Part shown: piece after piece, positions 18,937 through 29,401 of the stretch | Layout: each line of letters begins with the position of its first letter | How positions within the stretch are numbered: position 1 is the first letter of the stretch | NCBI RefSeq assembly: GCF_030758615.1 | Contig: NZ_CP132381.1 | Span: forward strand, 1,054,001 to 1,118,000 | Source of the DNA: Gilliamella apis | GTDB lineage: Bacteria > Pseudomonadota > Gammaproteobacteria > Enterobacterales > Orbaceae | DNA: 64,000 bases | Reading direction: 5' to 3' | The notes under the pieces: generated by a model | Databases searched by the model: none | Told to the model about the DNA's origin: nothing | What the model saw: only the letters and a program-made list of their open reading frames with translations | Translations under genes and position numbers: made by a program

Positions 18937-20037
18937 TCATTTTACCAATTCTATCGTGATATCCCCTTTAGGTATACAACTACAAGCAAGAATATGTTTA
19001 TTTTGTTTGACTGCTGATTGAGTTAAAGATTTTACATTTCCTTTTTTTAATAATACTGAGCAACGGCCACATACGCCAGCTCGACAAGAATTAGGGAGTG
19101 AAATATGATGTTGTTCGAGTTGTTCTAAAATTGTTTGCTGATTATTACCGACAATTTTTTTATCTTCGAATGTAATTGTACAAAGTTGAGAGTCTTTTGT
19201 TGTTTGTTTAGGGAAGTTTTTTATGTAATTTTTAGCAGGTTGCCGCTCAAGTATCTCAATGTTATCGCCAATAGATACACTGCCATGATTGCGAGCAATC
19301 ATATTTATGCCAAAATCGATTTTCCCTTCTAAATCAGCTCTAAAGTAACCTAAAGTTCTTAAAGGTTCATTATTCGGTAATGCTTTGGCCGAATTAACAT
19401 TGAAGGTGGTTAGTACACAACGGGTACAAGGTTTAACGATATCAAAAATTACTTCGCCTATTTTAATCGTTTTCCATCCATCTTCAGCAAACGGAAGAGC
19501 ACCATCAATAATAATATTGCCACGAAATTGCTGAATATCCAATGTTTCAGGACATTGCTGTTGCAGATAATTGAATGAAGCTTGATTTAATAATAAATAG
19601 GGATAACCATCGGCAAAACTTACCGGTACGTCTGGGTAGCGTTTAGTTCTTCTGGTTAGTTGTTTGCCTATCCAGCGCATTTGTACATCTTTTTTGAGAA
19701 TATGACTAAAAAATTGATTAACTTTTATTGGTGCAATATGTGAGGTGAAGTGATTTCCCCAGACCTCTGTGGCTTCATTGCTTAATGAAAACTCATCAAA
19801 ATCAATAGTTATTGATTGGTTAGTTGGCAGCGAAACCCTTATTTTATTATTTTGTAAAGTAGTTTTAAGTTTTAAAAGTACTGGATATTGTCTAGCCGTA
19901 ATAAAGGTGCCATCTGGTTCACTTATCATCAAAATACGGTCATATTTAAAACCACCATCAATACTATTGGCGGCTGTTAATGCTATACCTTGCATCGATT
20001 TAATAGGATAGATAAATAGTTGGTTAACTTTGATCAT
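18937..20037 (-). CDS. ycbX: MOSC-ferredoxin protein YcbX
   Basis: Fusion of an N-terminal MOSC-N barrel, a MOSC domain that handles molybdenum cofactor, and a C-terminal plant-type 2Fe-2S ferredoxin. In E. coli YcbX detoxifies N-hydroxylated base analogues such as 6-hydroxylaminopurine, drawing electrons from CysJ. Here 366 residues (E. coli 369) begin KVNQLFIYPIKSMQG. CTRCVLTTFN in the MOSC domain has the cofactor-ligating Cys region. The ferredoxin loop is CRAGVCGRC near residue 320 with a fourth Cys in HILACSC. It is read leftward, toward the Sel1-type gene, in a probable single-gene unit. Confidence 0.93.
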   Translation of the reverse strand: MIKVNQLFIYPIKSMQGIALTAANSIDGGFKYDRILMISEPDGTFITARQYPVLLKLKTTLQNNKIRVSLPTNQSITIDFDEFSLSNEATEVWGNHFTSHIAPIKVNQFFSHILKKDVQMRWIGKQLTRRTKRYPDVPVSFADGYPYLLLNQASFNYLQQQCPETLDIQQFRGNIIIDGALPFAEDGWKTIKIGEVIFDIVKPCTRCVLTTFNVNSAKALPNNEPLRTLGYFRADLEGKIDFGINMIARNHGSVSIGDNIEILERQPAKNYIKNFPKQTTKDSQLCTITFEDKKIVGNNQQTILEQLEQHHISLPNSCRAGVCGRCSVLLKKGNVKSLTQSAVKQNKHILACSCIPKGDITIELVK

Positions 20038-20132
20038 TATGTTTAAAAACTTAAATTTATTATTAAATAAAATTATATAGCCAATTTCTTATAGTGGGAG
20101 AATAATATGGTAAATTATTTTGGTTTGCTTAA

Positions 20133-20615
20133 TCATCTTATTTTTTGATAACTGATATCAACAATAACATAATATGTTTTACCATTTGGTGTTAAAACTG
20201 ATATTTCATCATCAATTTTATGACCTATTAAGGCTCTAGCAACAGGACTATTAATTGATATCCAATTTTTTTTCGGATCAAATTCATCAGCACCAACAAT
20301 ACGATAAATATGTAATTCTCCAGATTCATCTTCAAGTTTTACCCATGCGCCAAAAAAAACCTTACCTTCTTGACGTGGATCTGGATCAACGATGGTTAGC
20401 GTCTCTAAACGTTTAGTTAGAAAACGAACTCGTCTATCAATTTCGCGTAACCTTCTTTTTCCATAAATGTATTCGGCATTTTCACTACGATCACCGAGTG
20501 CTGCGGCATCAGATACTGCCTGAGTTACTTTAGGTCTTTCTTCTTTCCATAAATATTTCAACTCACGATCGAGTGCCAAGTAGCCTTCTCTTGTTATATA
20601 ATTAGCTTTTTGCAT
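20133..20615 (-). CDS. greB: Transcript cleavage factor GreB
   Basis: Enters the RNA polymerase secondary channel and triggers cleavage of backtracked RNA. The 160 residues form an N-terminal coiled coil with the acidic tip LGDRSENAEY (Asp42 and Glu45 as the catalytic pair) and a C-terminal FKBP-like domain. REIDRRVRFLTKRLE and QEGKVFFGAWV are typical of GreB rather than GreA. The gene diverges from tex with only 44 bases between start codons, the same pairing as greB-yhgF in E. coli, so the two promoters must be interleaved. Confidence 0.95.
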   Translation of the reverse strand: MQKANYITREGYLALDRELKYLWKEERPKVTQAVSDAAALGDRSENAEYIYGKRRLREIDRRVRFLTKRLETLTIVDPDPRQEGKVFFGAWVKLEDESGELHIYRIVGADEFDPKKNWISINSPVARALIGHKIDDEISVLTPNGKTYYVIVDISYQKIR

Positions 20616-20659
20616 GATGAATATAAATTCCGTTAATCGACAAGATATACAGAGATACC

Positions 20660-22960
20660 ATGATAAATAATCAAATTAGCCATATTATAGCGGGTGAATT
20701 AACCGTAAAACCAGAACAAGTTTTAGCCGCCATTCAATTATTAGACGATGGAAGCACCGTGCCATTTATTGCTCGGTATCGTAAAGAGGTAACGGGAGGA
20801 TTAGATGATACCCAGTTACGTACTTTAGATAGTCGTTTAAGTTATTTGCGAGAACTTGAAGATCGTAAACTAACGATTTTAAAATCAATTGAGGAACAAG
20901 GTAAATTAACCTCTGAATTAAGTCAAAAAATTACCAATACCCTTAGTAAGACCGAATTAGAAGATCTCTATCTCCCTTATAAACCAAAACGTCGTACTCG
21001 TGGGCAAATTGCAATCGAAGCAGGTCTTGAACCACTTGCTGATAATTTATGGCAACGCCCGGATCTCAATCCAGAAGCAGAAGCTGAAAAATATATTGAT
21101 TCAGAAAAAGGTGTAGCTGATACTAAATCAGCATTAGATGGAGCGCGTTATATTTTAATGGAGCGCTTTGCCGAAGACGCCGCTTTACTAGCTAAAGTTC
21201 GTCATTATCTTTGGAATAATGCCCACCTTGTTTCTCAAGTTATTACCGGTAAAGAGGAAGAAGGTGCTAAATTTAGAGATTATTTTGCGCAAAGTGAACT
21301 TATTTCCAAAGTACCATCACATCGAGCTTTAGCGATGTTCCGTGGTCGAAATGAAGGATTTTTACAGTTATCATTAAATGCTGATCCACAGTTTGAAGAA
21401 GCACCTAAAGAGAGTTATTGCGAGCAGATTGTTACTGAACATTTAGGTGTGCGCTTCAACGATCAGCCAGCTGATAAGTGGCGAAAAGCAGTGATCAACT
21501 GGACATGGCGCATTAAAATCTTAATGCATATGGAAACTGAACTTATGACTACGCTGCGAGAAAGAGCTGAGGAAGAAGCTATCAACGTTTTTGCGGCTAA
21601 CCTTCATGATATGTTAATGGCCGCACCGGCTGGTATGAAAGTTACCATGGGTATGGATCCGGGTTTACGTACCGGTGTTAAAATTGCTGTTGTTGATGGA
21701 ACAGGAAAATTAGTTGCTACCGAAACTATTTATCCACATACCGGTCAGGCGGATAAAGCGGCAATGGTTGTTGCGGCGTTATGTATAAAATATCAAGTTG
21801 AACTTGTCGCAATCGGTAATGGTACGGCTTCACGAGAGACAGAACGTTTTTATCTTGATGTACAAAAGAAATATCCAGAAGTAAAAGGTCAAAAAGTGAT
21901 TGTAAGTGAAGCTGGTGCATCTGTTTATTCGGCTTCAGAACTTGCTGCACAAGAGTTTCCTGATTTAGATGTATCAATTCGAGGAGCCGTTTCAATCGCT
22001 CGACGCTTACAAGATCCATTAGCTGAATTAGTGAAAATTGATCCAAAATCGATAGGTGTTGGTCAATATCAACATGATGTAAGTCAAACTCAATTAGCTA
22101 AAAAACTTGATGCAGTAGTTGAAGATGGGGTAAATGCGGTAGGGGTTAACTTAAATACAGCCTCTATGATGTTACTTGCTCGTATTGCTGGCCTTAATAA
22201 AGTGATCGCCCAAAATATTGTCGATTGGCGTAACCAAAATGGTCAATTTACTGATAGAAAACAATTATTAAAAGTGTCACGATTAGGTCCCAAAGCTTTT
22301 GAACAATGTGCCGGTTTTTTAAGAATTATGGAAGGTGCAAATCCGCTTGATGCATCAGCGGTTCATCCGGAGGCCTATCCTGTTGTTGAAAGGATTTTAG
22401 AAAAAAATCATAAAGCCTTAAAAGACATTTTAGGTGATTCGAATTATCTTAAATCACTAAAAGCTATCGATTATGTTGATGGCCATTTTGGTGTGCCGAC
22501 AGTAACTGATATTATTAAAGAATTAGATAAACCAGGACGAGATCCAAGGCCTGAATTTAAAACAGCGCAATTTGCCGATAACATTGAAACAATGGAAGAC
22601 CTAAAAATCGGTATGGTTATGGAAGGGGCTGTAACTAATGTGACAAATTTTGGTGCTTTTGTTGATATCGGTGTGCATCAAGATGGTCTAGTTCATATTT
22701 CAGCATTATCAGATCGATTTGTTGATGATCCGCGAAGCATTGTAAAAGCAGGCGATATTGTTAAAGTGAAAGTAATAGAAGTTGATATTGCCCGAAAACG
22801 TATTGCTTTATCAATGCGTTTAGATGATACAGCTACGCCGAAACAAGATAGTAGCAGATCGGCTAACAATAAGGTATCTAATAAAAATCAATCTGCTGCA
22901 ACGCTGACTAACAGTGCTATGGGTAATGCATTTGCTGCCGCATTTAAAAAAGGCAAGTAA
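20660..22960 (+). CDS. tex: RNA-binding transcription accessory protein Tex
   Basis: Tex (YhgF) is a multidomain nucleic-acid-binding protein related to eukaryotic Spt6, linked to transcription and stress fitness. The 766 residues contain the N-terminal helical region ([21 protein letters not shown]), a YqgF-like RNase H fold around residues 325-450 ([18 protein letters not shown]), a helix-hairpin-helix segment ([18 protein letters not shown]) and an S1 domain near 650-720 ([29 protein letters not shown]). A short Ser/Asn-rich tail ends it. It is divergent to greB and followed by a terminator. Confidence 0.95.
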   Translation: MINNQISHIIAGELTVKPEQVLAAIQLLDDGSTVPFIARYRKEVTGGLDDTQLRTLDSRLSYLRELEDRKLTILKSIEEQGKLTSELSQKITNTLSKTELEDLYLPYKPKRRTRGQIAIEAGLEPLADNLWQRPDLNPEAEAEKYIDSEKGVADTKSALDGARYILMERFAEDAALLAKVRHYLWNNAHLVSQVITGKEEEGAKFRDYFAQSELISKVPSHRALAMFRGRNEGFLQLSLNADPQFEEAPKESYCEQIVTEHLGVRFNDQPADKWRKAVINWTWRIKILMHMETELMTTLRERAEEEAINVFAANLHDMLMAAPAGMKVTMGMDPGLRTGVKIAVVDGTGKLVATETIYPHTGQADKAAMVVAALCIKYQVELVAIGNGTASRETERFYLDVQKKYPEVKGQKVIVSEAGASVYSASELAAQEFPDLDVSIRGAVSIARRLQDPLAELVKIDPKSIGVGQYQHDVSQTQLAKKLDAVVEDGVNAVGVNLNTASMMLLARIAGLNKVIAQNIVDWRNQNGQFTDRKQLLKVSRLGPKAFEQCAGFLRIMEGANPLDASAVHPEAYPVVERILEKNHKALKDILGDSNYLKSLKAIDYVDGHFGVPTVTDIIKELDKPGRDPRPEFKTAQFADNIETMEDLKIGMVMEGAVTNVTNFGAFVDIGVHQDGLVHISALSDRFVDDPRSIVKAGDIVKVKVIEVDIARKRIALSMRLDDTATPKQDSSRSANNKVSNKNQSAATLTNSAMGNAFAAAFKKGK

Positions 22961-22974
22961 TTATATATCAAATT

Positions 22975-23000
22975 AAAAAGAGGGGAATTATCCCCTTTTT
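22975..23000 (+). terminator. tex terminator
   Basis: AGGGGA and TCCCCT pair around ATTA, extended by flanking A and T runs, 20 bases after the tex stop and ending in a T tract. Confidence 0.88.
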
Positions 23001-23464
23001 GATTATTGAGATATAACTTAATTAATATCATTACTTTTAAATTCTTCAATGAATTAGTATTAATAAACGGAAAATAATTTTTTTTACTATTCCCTTATCA
23101 AAGTATAATCATATATAATAATGCTACTACTAAATTTGAATTAATTAGTAACTGTTTTCAAATTCAGTTTCTTTATTGAGTCTTACCTTTTTAGCTTTTC
23201 CAAATTTTGTCTGATGTTCTTATTTTACAAGTTTTAAAATTTAGGATGTTACGATTTAAGTCTTAAACAACAAACAAATTGTTGTAGTCAAATTATTTTG
23301 TTCGAGCCGTATATTAGATATGGATGAATTTCTGTTAGAAAAATAACGATTTTAATTGTCTTAGCTCTGATATTAACGGGTAACAATTTTTGAACAACTT
23401 ATAAAAATTGTTAATTCACTAATGCTTCAAATCAATAATCTTATTCGGATAGGCGGAGAAGTTT
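23001..23464. other. Non-coding stretch before the surface-protein gene
   Basis: About 460 bases of very AT-rich sequence with no open frame that I can support. It contains only short inverted repeats (for example ACAAC/GTTGT near 23268-23286). The promoter of the secreted-protein gene presumably lies here, but I cannot pick one box pair over others. Confidence 0.4.
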
Positions 23465-23482
23465 ATGAGTAGAGGAGTAGCG

Positions 23483-24949
23483 ATGAATAATTGTACTGTT
23501 GTTTTAAAAAAAATTTCTTTGAGATTATTTTTCAAAAAGAGATTATTGCTATTAATGTTATTGATTTTTTCCAATAATCTATTTGCAATTTTATCATTAT
23601 CCGTGACTACGCAAATGTATATTCATGGTAATGCTCCTGAAATTAAAATGTCAGGTAGTGCAAAAGCGCTTAATGGTATTCAACTAAAATTGCAGGTACC
23701 AAATAATGCTCCTCTAGTTATTACCCCAGGTTCGTCTAATGAAATATCTGTTGCTTATGATACCTCACCAAGCATGTATTCATTTGATATTGATTTTTCA
23801 GCCATGAACGATGATGATATTATTGATGTTGATGGTGATTATTTGGGAAGTAGCAAAAATTTTAAAGTGGATAGTGTAACAGCTGAATGGCGTGATAGTA
23901 AAAATAATATAATTTCTTCTGATTCAACAGCTCCATTAGGTAGTAATATTTGTAATTCAGCTACTTATAAAGGTGATTCAACACTAAAACTTACTTTTAG
24001 TATTTCTGCTAAAACTCAGTATGGTAATCCCGCCGAATCTCAGCCTAAAGAAATTTCAAAAACATTTACCGTAAAAGCTAACGATGGTATTTGTTATATT
24101 AGACCAGGGGTATTAGCCATAATTGCAAAAGGTGGTTGGAGCGAAACGGATAATTGGTTGTCGTACGGTGCAGATACTATCAATCGTACAGATGCTTACA
24201 ATCCAGATCAATTTGTTTTACATTCAGGATTTAAAGCTTCAGCTACTGATTCAACAGGTCATCATTTCCCTACTACTGCATTTCCTGAAGCAAGATTTAG
24301 AATTGTACCCGTAAATGCAATATCTAATTATACTTATACATTAGTTAAAAATCCTAATGGTGCTTTAATAAGTACTGCAAGGAGTTCAAATCCAGATTCA
24401 AAAAGTGAATTTAAATTTACTGACAATGCTCCCGCAAAAGATGATCAATTTATAATATTGGTAAAGAATAATCAGACTAAAGCTCAGTTTTATTATCGTT
24501 TTTCATTAAATCATTGGATGTATATATACCAACAACAGTTAAATTGGGTAGATTATAATACCGCTGAAAGGTTGTGCACTGCTAATAACGACCGATTACC
24601 ATCTAGAGCCGAATTAACCAATTCATTTTTAGCTACTGGTGTAACAAATAATGAAAATTGGTATATACCTCAAAACGGTTATAAAAGAGCTATCGGTGAA
24701 GGATTAATATCCGAGTGGGGAAAACTGTATCCATATGCGCCTAATGGTATTGATAATTCAGGAAGAGATATGATGGCAGATATAACGGATTCTTTAAAAC
24801 ACTTTGTTGCTTATGACTTTTATTTCACTTACGAATTGTCGCAATTAAAAGATAACAATGGTTTGACAAGGCGTTATAGTATTGGTTCTGTTGAAGGTAA
24901 TGTTATTGTAGAGCCAGATTCCGCTTTTACTATGTGTGTTAAGTACTGA
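23483..24949 (+). CDS. Secreted or surface protein with lectin-like C-terminal domain, function unknown
   Basis: A 488-residue exported protein. Starts at 23465 and 23483 each have a ribosome binding site; 23483 (AGGAG five bases upstream) gives the more compact leader. That leader is basic, then hydrophobic (KKRLLLLMLLIFSNNLFA), giving an unusually long signal sequence. The middle is beta-rich and Ser/Thr/Asn/Asp-rich like an Ig-type adhesin stalk. The C-terminal third contains WVDYNTAERLCTANNDRLPS, the pattern of lectin-like domains in the tails of invasin-type adhesins, where substitution is common. No LPXTG or autotransporter barrel is seen. Single gene, ended by a strong hairpin. The adhesin link is an inference. 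Confidence 0.75.
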   Translation: MNNCTVVLKKISLRLFFKKRLLLLMLLIFSNNLFAILSLSVTTQMYIHGNAPEIKMSGSAKALNGIQLKLQVPNNAPLVITPGSSNEISVAYDTSPSMYSFDIDFSAMNDDDIIDVDGDYLGSSKNFKVDSVTAEWRDSKNNIISSDSTAPLGSNICNSATYKGDSTLKLTFSISAKTQYGNPAESQPKEISKTFTVKANDGICYIRPGVLAIIAKGGWSETDNWLSYGADTINRTDAYNPDQFVLHSGFKASATDSTGHHFPTTAFPEARFRIVPVNAISNYTYTLVKNPNGALISTARSSNPDSKSEFKFTDNAPAKDDQFIILVKNNQTKAQFYYRFSLNHWMYIYQQQLNWVDYNTAERLCTANNDRLPSRAELTNSFLATGVTNNENWYIPQNGYKRAIGEGLISEWGKLYPYAPNGIDNSGRDMMADITDSLKHFVAYDFYFTYELSQLKDNNGLTRRYSIGSVEGNVIVEPDSAFTMCVKY

Positions 24950-24968
24950 TAATTTTGCGATATTTTAT

Positions 24969-25010
24969 GTTTCATTACAAAATTGCTAATATTTTGTAAT
25001 GAAACTTCTT
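24969..25010. terminator. Strong terminator after the surface-protein gene
   Basis: GTTTCATTACAAAAT and ATTTTGTAATGAAAC form a perfect 15-bp stem around a 7-base loop, then TTCTTTT. It lies 19 bases after the stop codon. The convergent yjjW operon ends 160 bases further on and may also use it. Confidence 0.88.
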
Positions 25011-25161
25011 TTGATGCGTTTTAGTTAAATAAATTTATTACTCTAATATATTCTTAATATTATAGCCAAACGAAAAACTTCAATTTTTTGAGCTTGTAGA
25101 CCTTTTAAGGTAGATAGCTATTGCCACTAGTCGCTTCGTTTATGATCTTGTTTTCAAAATA

Positions 25162-26034
25162 TTACAAATATACACTCGGCAAAATAATATTCTGTAATCC
25201 ATAATGTTTTAATTTAGCAGCAAAAGATTCGATTTGCTGTTGTGTAGCCGCTGGCCATGTTTTGGCTATGCCATGTACACCATGATTATGAAAAGCATTA
25301 ATTCTGACTTTAATTTGTGGTTGTGGATTGAGTCTTATTAGAAAATTAGCAAGTTGTTTAGCACTGTTTTGCAAATCAGTATGCTCGGGAATCACTAAAA
25401 ATCTGACTTCATATAGTTTTTCTATTTTGGCTAGATATTCAATGGTTTGTTTGACGCGATCATTATCCCGACCTGTGAGTTTTTTATGAACTTGAGTATC
25501 CCAAGCTTTTAGATCGATCATCGCACCGTCCATAACCTTTTCAACTTTTTGCCAGCCAGTTTCAGCTAAGTAACCATTACTATCAATAAAACAAGTCAGG
25601 TGTTTTAAATCATCTGCTTGTTTAATTGCTCGAAATAATTTTTCAATAAAAGGTAATTGTAATGTTGCTTCACCACCGCTAATTGTAATGCCATTTAGAA
25701 AAGGTAAGTATTTACGAATTTCGAGTAGAATATCTTCAACATTGTAGTTATAGGTCATTGGTGTGGATTGATAACTACAAGTATTAATACAGGTATCACA
25801 TTGCTGGCAATTTGAAGATTGCCAAATCACTTTGTTATTGATAAATGTTAATGCTTGATGTGGACAGGTAGTAACGCAATCACCACAATTCTTACACCGT
25901 GAAATGGTGTAAGGATTATGGCAATTTAAACATTTAAAATTACAACCTTGTAAAAAAATAACTAACCGGTTTCCCGGTCCGTCAACACAAGAAAAAGGTA
26001 AAAGTTTATTAACGATTGCCCATGACTTGTTCAT
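25162..26034 (-). CDS. yjjW: YjjW, radical-SAM activase of the glycyl radical enzyme YjjI
   Basis: Radical S-adenosylmethionine enzyme that should install the glycyl radical on YjjI under anaerobiosis. The 290 residues (E. coli 287) open with KLLPFSCVDGPGNRLVIFLQ, followed by the CxxxCxxC cluster motif at Cys31, 35 and 38. Two extra ferredoxin-type CxxCxxCxxxC motifs follow at Cys47-57 and Cys76-86, typical of glycyl-radical activases beyond PflA. ISGGEATLQLP is the SAM-binding GGE motif. Its start lies 26 bases inside the end of yjjI, so the pair is coupled. Confidence 0.93.
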   Translation of the reverse strand: MNKSWAIVNKLLPFSCVDGPGNRLVIFLQGCNFKCLNCHNPYTISRCKNCGDCVTTCPHQALTFINNKVIWQSSNCQQCDTCINTCSYQSTPMTYNYNVEDILLEIRKYLPFLNGITISGGEATLQLPFIEKLFRAIKQADDLKHLTCFIDSNGYLAETGWQKVEKVMDGAMIDLKAWDTQVHKKLTGRDNDRVKQTIEYLAKIEKLYEVRFLVIPEHTDLQNSAKQLANFLIRLNPQPQIKVRINAFHNHGVHGIAKTWPAATQQQIESFAAKLKHYGLQNIILPSVYL

Positions 26035-27556
26035 GACTAATTACTCGAGGTGTTCGGCATAAGTAACTATTGTTATCGGTATCTTCGGCTGCTTCACTAC
26101 CTAAAAATGTGGTATTAATTCGTGAACCTTCTTGTTTATATTTTTTGATATCTGACAATCTCACCATATAGCCAGTTACACGGACCAGATCATTGCCACT
26201 GATATTAGCGGTAAATTCACGAAAACCAAATTTAAATGCCGCCTTACAAATCTGTACTAAGGCTAATGGGTTATTTTTAATCGTTTCATCAATGGTTAAA
26301 ATATCACTAATGCCAGAGGTATAATACTTATGGTGTTTGAATAATGCCATAATATGGGTTACTGGATCTGGTTCATGACCATAAGGAATACGTAAACCTG
26401 GCGTAGCGCCTCTATCTGAACTGATGCCAGATTGAGCATGTAACATTGCTTTACCTTTCCAAGCATGCTTAATTGTATGGCTGTCAATAAAGTCAGCTAG
26501 CTGTTTAGAAATGGTTGTTGCCAATTCATTCGCATCTTCGTCAACACCATAACGTCCGGTTAAGTTAGATTTTTCTTGTAAAATATTGACTGCTTCAGCC
26601 ATGGCATAAATACCGAACATTGGTGCAAATCGGGTAGCGTCAATTAATCCTTCCTTCACTAAAAAACTATTTTGGAAGAAATTAGATTTTTCATAAAGGA
26701 ATTCCGATCTTGCTTTGATCAAATTTAATTGCAATTGACAATAATAAGGTAAAGTATTTTGTAAAAAGTCGGTGATACTTCTACTTTTTAACGCAACCTC
26801 TTTTAAATTGATTCTTGATAAAGTGCTACCACCACCAGCCACAGGAAGAGAGTTATAACAACTCACAACACCATAACCTTTTTCATCAAAATCTTTTTTA
26901 ATCATCATATTATTAGCAATATGTGGTTTTGCTGTTTCACAAATGTTTCCAATTGCGGTATTTAGTAAAGATTCTGGTGTGATATCTTCATCATAAATAA
27001 AAGTTAAATTAGGGGCAACTTGTTTAAGTTCGCGATCAACACGTAAAATAACCCGACAGATCACATTATCGGTTGGCCCAATATTGGCATGCATAAATGC
27101 ATCAGGAAGATTGCGATCCAGCATAATCCAAAAACGCTTTAATCGTGGATAAAGTTCTTCTTCTGTCAAATCACCAACATAAGGAAGTAACACTTGATCT
27201 AAACAGCCTAAATAAACCGGCATACCAGTGACCGAAGGTACGTGATGATAAGCAATAGTGAGCATATTTAATGCATCATCAAAGGTTTTTGCTGGTTCGA
27301 GTTCTAAGTATTCAGATCCTTGTTTAAGAAATTTTGCATAATCAGGTAACACATAACGAGGTTTATACGGTGCATGTCCTTCGTACATATCACAAATTAC
27401 CCGTTCATTGAGCGCATTTTGCGTTTCACTATCTAAATCAACATAAGGTAAATTATTTTCTGCGGCTAATGCGAGAAGGTTCGCTTTTTGTTTGGGTGAC
27501 AAATTGGCATCGGTCACTATATCGTAACAATTTTTTTGAAATTCTGTCATGTTCAT
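26009..27556 (-). CDS. yjjI: YjjI, glycyl radical enzyme of unknown substrate (DUF3029)
   Basis: Member of the glycyl radical superfamily whose reaction is not established. The 515 residues (E. coli YjjI about 516) carry the two catalytic elements: Cys233 in GVVSCYNSLPVAGGG as the likely thiyl residue and RVTGY at 459-463 with Gly462 as the radical site. Only one Cys is at the loop, unlike the Cys pair of pyruvate formate-lyase. An AGAGGT site precedes the ATG. Only its activase follows. In E. coli yjjI-yjjW lie beside deoCABD; here too they close a nucleoside-degradation cluster, pointing to a role with nucleoside-derived carbon under anaerobiosis. Confidence 0.92.
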   Translation of the reverse strand: MNMTEFQKNCYDIVTDANLSPKQKANLLALAAENNLPYVDLDSETQNALNERVICDMYEGHAPYKPRYVLPDYAKFLKQGSEYLELEPAKTFDDALNMLTIAYHHVPSVTGMPVYLGCLDQVLLPYVGDLTEEELYPRLKRFWIMLDRNLPDAFMHANIGPTDNVICRVILRVDRELKQVAPNLTFIYDEDITPESLLNTAIGNICETAKPHIANNMMIKKDFDEKGYGVVSCYNSLPVAGGGSTLSRINLKEVALKSRSITDFLQNTLPYYCQLQLNLIKARSEFLYEKSNFFQNSFLVKEGLIDATRFAPMFGIYAMAEAVNILQEKSNLTGRYGVDEDANELATTISKQLADFIDSHTIKHAWKGKAMLHAQSGISSDRGATPGLRIPYGHEPDPVTHIMALFKHHKYYTSGISDILTIDETIKNNPLALVQICKAAFKFGFREFTANISGNDLVRVTGYMVRLSDIKKYKQEGSRINTTFLGSEAAEDTDNNSYLCRTPRVISHEQVMGNR

Positions 27557-27625
27557 AAATACCTCTATATTACCTATATGCTGAAAGCAAAGATTAAATC
27601 TTTATGACTAATCATTTAGTTATTA

Positions 27626-27651
27626 GCACTGAGAATTATGATTATCAGTGC
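27626..27651 (-). terminator. Hairpin between ushA and yjjI
   Basis: GCACTGA pairs with TCAGTGC across a 12-base loop, about 35 bases after the ushA stop on the minus strand. The following U-run is weak, so it could be a terminator or an attenuating or processing hairpin before yjjI. A second inverted repeat, AAAGATT-A-AATCTTT, lies at 27589-27603. Confidence 0.5.
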
Positions 27652-27686
27652 CATTAGTTTTTATATTTCTGTTTTAAACCATAGAA

Positions 27687-29372
27687 TTATTTTTCTAAAA
27701 TAAAGTTAGACGGTTGATAATCGGCTGCATTAATTGGTGAATGCGCTTCAAAATATTGTTTTACTGCGTCGGCATCTCGATAACCTGTATCCACATAAGT
27801 TGGCGAGTTATTGACGATAGGGTAACCATCTCCACCAGCGGCTAAAAAGTCTAATGTTGCAATTCGATATGATTTTTGCAAATCAATTGGTTCATTATTA
27901 ATTTTAATGTCGCTGATAGTATCGCCAGTTTTAGTTAGGCTAATATTTTTTAAATGCGTATAACCACCCGAACCCTGTTTTTTACCTAATGCAACTTTAA
28001 GATAATCGATTAATTCATTTCCGGTTAATTCAAAGTAAACAACACTATTACCAAATGGTTCAACTTTCAAAATATCACGATAAGTAATATCGCCTTCTAT
28101 AAGTGAGTCACGAATCATACCTCCAGACATAATACCAATATCGGCATTTGTCTTTTCAATAAAGGCACTAAGTAATAATTGCCCCATATTACTTTGTTGA
28201 TATCTAACTACGTTACGATCGCCTTCTAAACGACCGGTTAACTCACCACTTTTAATGAGTAATTGTTGTTTACCTTGTTCTTGATAAGGTTTTAGTGTTT
28301 CCAACAGTTTTTTATCCTGTTCGATTTCACTGGTGTAATATTCAAGACGTTTGGTATTGTTACCGTTATCAACTTCTTTTTTCAAATTAATTGGAATTAA
28401 CTGATAATTTTTGAGGGTAATTTTACCGTTTAAGAATACGAAGTCAGCACGACCAACATATTTCCCCCATTCATGAGCTTGAACAATCCACGTACCATTT
28501 TGTTGATCTGGAGCACAAGGTGTTCCAGGGACATATTCGGTAATACGTTTGTTAGGGCTAGCCATACATACTGGGTTCTGTGAGTGGCCACCGACAATCA
28601 TATCTAGTTCACCAGCTTTTAATCCTCGGGCTAGCTCAACATCACCTGGAGCCATTGAACCATGCTCACCATTTTCATAATGCCCCATATGAGTAACCGC
28701 AATAATCATATCTGGACGTTCATTGCTTTTAATTTGGCTAATGACTTTTTCCGCTTCTGGTAGCGTTTTACGAAATTCAACACCATCGGTATTTTTAGGC
28801 GAAGCAAGGAAAATAGTGTCATCAGTGGTTAAACCAAATACTGCAACTTTAATACCATTTAAATCAAATATTTTATAGGCATCAAAAACACGATTATCGG
28901 TATTTTTGAAGTAAGTATTTGCTGATAAAAATGGAAAATGAGCCCATTTTTGTTGTTCACGAATAATCGCTAACGGATGATCAAATTCGTGATTACCTAC
29001 TGCCATTGCATCATAGCCAATTTCATTCATACCGATAAAATCGGGCTTTGCTTGTAACACATCGGATTCAGGAACACCAGTATTAATGTCTCCGCCAGAA
29101 AGCAGAAGTAATTTTCCGCCTTTTTCTGCTACTTCTTTTCTTATTTGGTCAACAACTGTTTTTTGTGCTGCTAACCCATATTCACCAATATCATTTTGCC
29201 AAAAACGGCCATGATGATCGTTAGTATGTAAAATAGTAAAAGAATAGGACTTGTCTTTTTCCCAAGCAGGTGCCGTAGACTGTTTGGTAGCAACAGCTGC
29301 GAATGAATTGACTGAAAACAAACTTAAAATAACAAGTAGTGACAGTTTTTTGTTTAATTTTAAACGATGCAT
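27687..29372 (-). CDS. ushA: Periplasmic 5'-nucleotidase / UDP-sugar hydrolase UshA
   Basis: Removes the 5'-phosphate from nucleotides and cleaves UDP-sugars in the periplasm so that nucleosides can be imported. The 561-residue precursor has a signal peptide ending near NSFA (about residue 25). The two-metal phosphoesterase domain shows TILHTNDHHGRF, SGGDINTG, GNHEFDHP and VGGHSQNP. The C-terminal substrate domain shows MSGGMIRDSLIEGDITYRD-type text and FLAAGGDGYP. E. coli UshA is 550 residues. It is 29 bases downstream of pdp, so it is probably in the same transcript. Confidence 0.94.
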   Translation of the reverse strand: MHRLKLNKKLSLLVILSLFSVNSFAAVATKQSTAPAWEKDKSYSFTILHTNDHHGRFWQNDIGEYGLAAQKTVVDQIRKEVAEKGGKLLLLSGGDINTGVPESDVLQAKPDFIGMNEIGYDAMAVGNHEFDHPLAIIREQQKWAHFPFLSANTYFKNTDNRVFDAYKIFDLNGIKVAVFGLTTDDTIFLASPKNTDGVEFRKTLPEAEKVISQIKSNERPDMIIAVTHMGHYENGEHGSMAPGDVELARGLKAGELDMIVGGHSQNPVCMASPNKRITEYVPGTPCAPDQQNGTWIVQAHEWGKYVGRADFVFLNGKITLKNYQLIPINLKKEVDNGNNTKRLEYYTSEIEQDKKLLETLKPYQEQGKQQLLIKSGELTGRLEGDRNVVRYQQSNMGQLLLSAFIEKTNADIGIMSGGMIRDSLIEGDITYRDILKVEPFGNSVVYFELTGNELIDYLKVALGKKQGSGGYTHLKNISLTKTGDTISDIKINNEPIDLQKSYRIATLDFLAAGGDGYPIVNNSPTYVDTGYRDADAVKQYFEAHSPINAADYQPSNFILEK

Positions 29373-29401
29373 GATGTCTCCTGAATCCGTATTTATTAAA
29401 G

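Noticed and set aside
25080..25160. Possible small RNA or tRNA remnant left of yjjW
   Set aside because: The text contains a 12-bp palindrome (ACCTTTTAAGGT) and slightly higher GC, but no cloverleaf or known RNA fold could be drawn.
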